This document shows, one piece after another, positions 6,224 through 6,259 of a stretch of DNA of 6,259 nucleotides (positions are counted from its first letter, which is position 1; every line of letters starts with the position of its first letter). The notes under the pieces were generated by a model that did not search any database, was not told the DNA's origin, and worked only from the letters and a program-made list of their open reading frames with translations. This DNA comes from an uncultured Prevotella sp. (GTDB taxonomy: Bacteria; Bacteroidota; Bacteroidia; Bacteroidales; Bacteroidaceae): positions 1 to 6,259 of the forward strand of contig USRA01000089.1 in the NCBI GenBank assembly GCA_900557035.1, in the 5' to 3' direction. The position numbers and the translations under genes were made by a program.

Positions 6224-6259
6224 GCACTTGGAAAAATAAAGAGGTGAAAATCTTTATAT

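Overview
The window looks like chromosomal DNA of a member of the Bacteroidota, most likely Prevotella/Segatella or a close relative. This rests on several matches to the Bacteroidota sigma-ABfr promoter pattern (TTG or TTTG, 19-20 bp, TAnnTTTG), the absence of clear Shine-Dalgarno sequences before the genes, and the protein sequences. The species call is inference; no database was searched.

Layout, left to right. Positions 1-49 hold the first 16 codons of a minus-strand gene that runs off the left edge. Positions 50-314 are non-coding, with a probable promoter for that gene and a strong stem-loop just past the aminotransferase. A complete minus-strand block follows: a class I PLP-dependent aminotransferase (315-1508), the bifunctional riboflavin enzyme RibBA (1622-2833) and an enlarged LptF/LptG-type lipopolysaccharide export permease (2854-4743). 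The permease and ribBA are only 20 bp apart and read as one operon. The aminotransferase has its own promoter-like box.

Positions 4744-5342 (about 600 bp) hold no protein gene but are dense in signals: the leader and promoter of the permease, a well-matched promoter facing the other way, a tRNA gene with anticodon CAT and an odd T-arm, a textbook terminator, and an AT-rich stretch with four copies of TTTTCCACA and four of TTGATAA. That stretch resembles a cluster of DnaA boxes and lies where transcription switches from leftward to rightward, so it is a candidate replication origin. To the right, an AraC-family regulator (5343-6191) has its own promoter, and another well-matched promoter just after its stop points to a plus-strand gene beyond the right edge.

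The protein-coding genes are mostly housekeeping: amino acid metabolism, flavin synthesis and outer membrane assembly. I see no mobile element, CRISPR array or defence system. The parts most worth a second look are the DnaA-box-like cluster, the tRNA T-arm, and the extra C-terminal domain of the permease.
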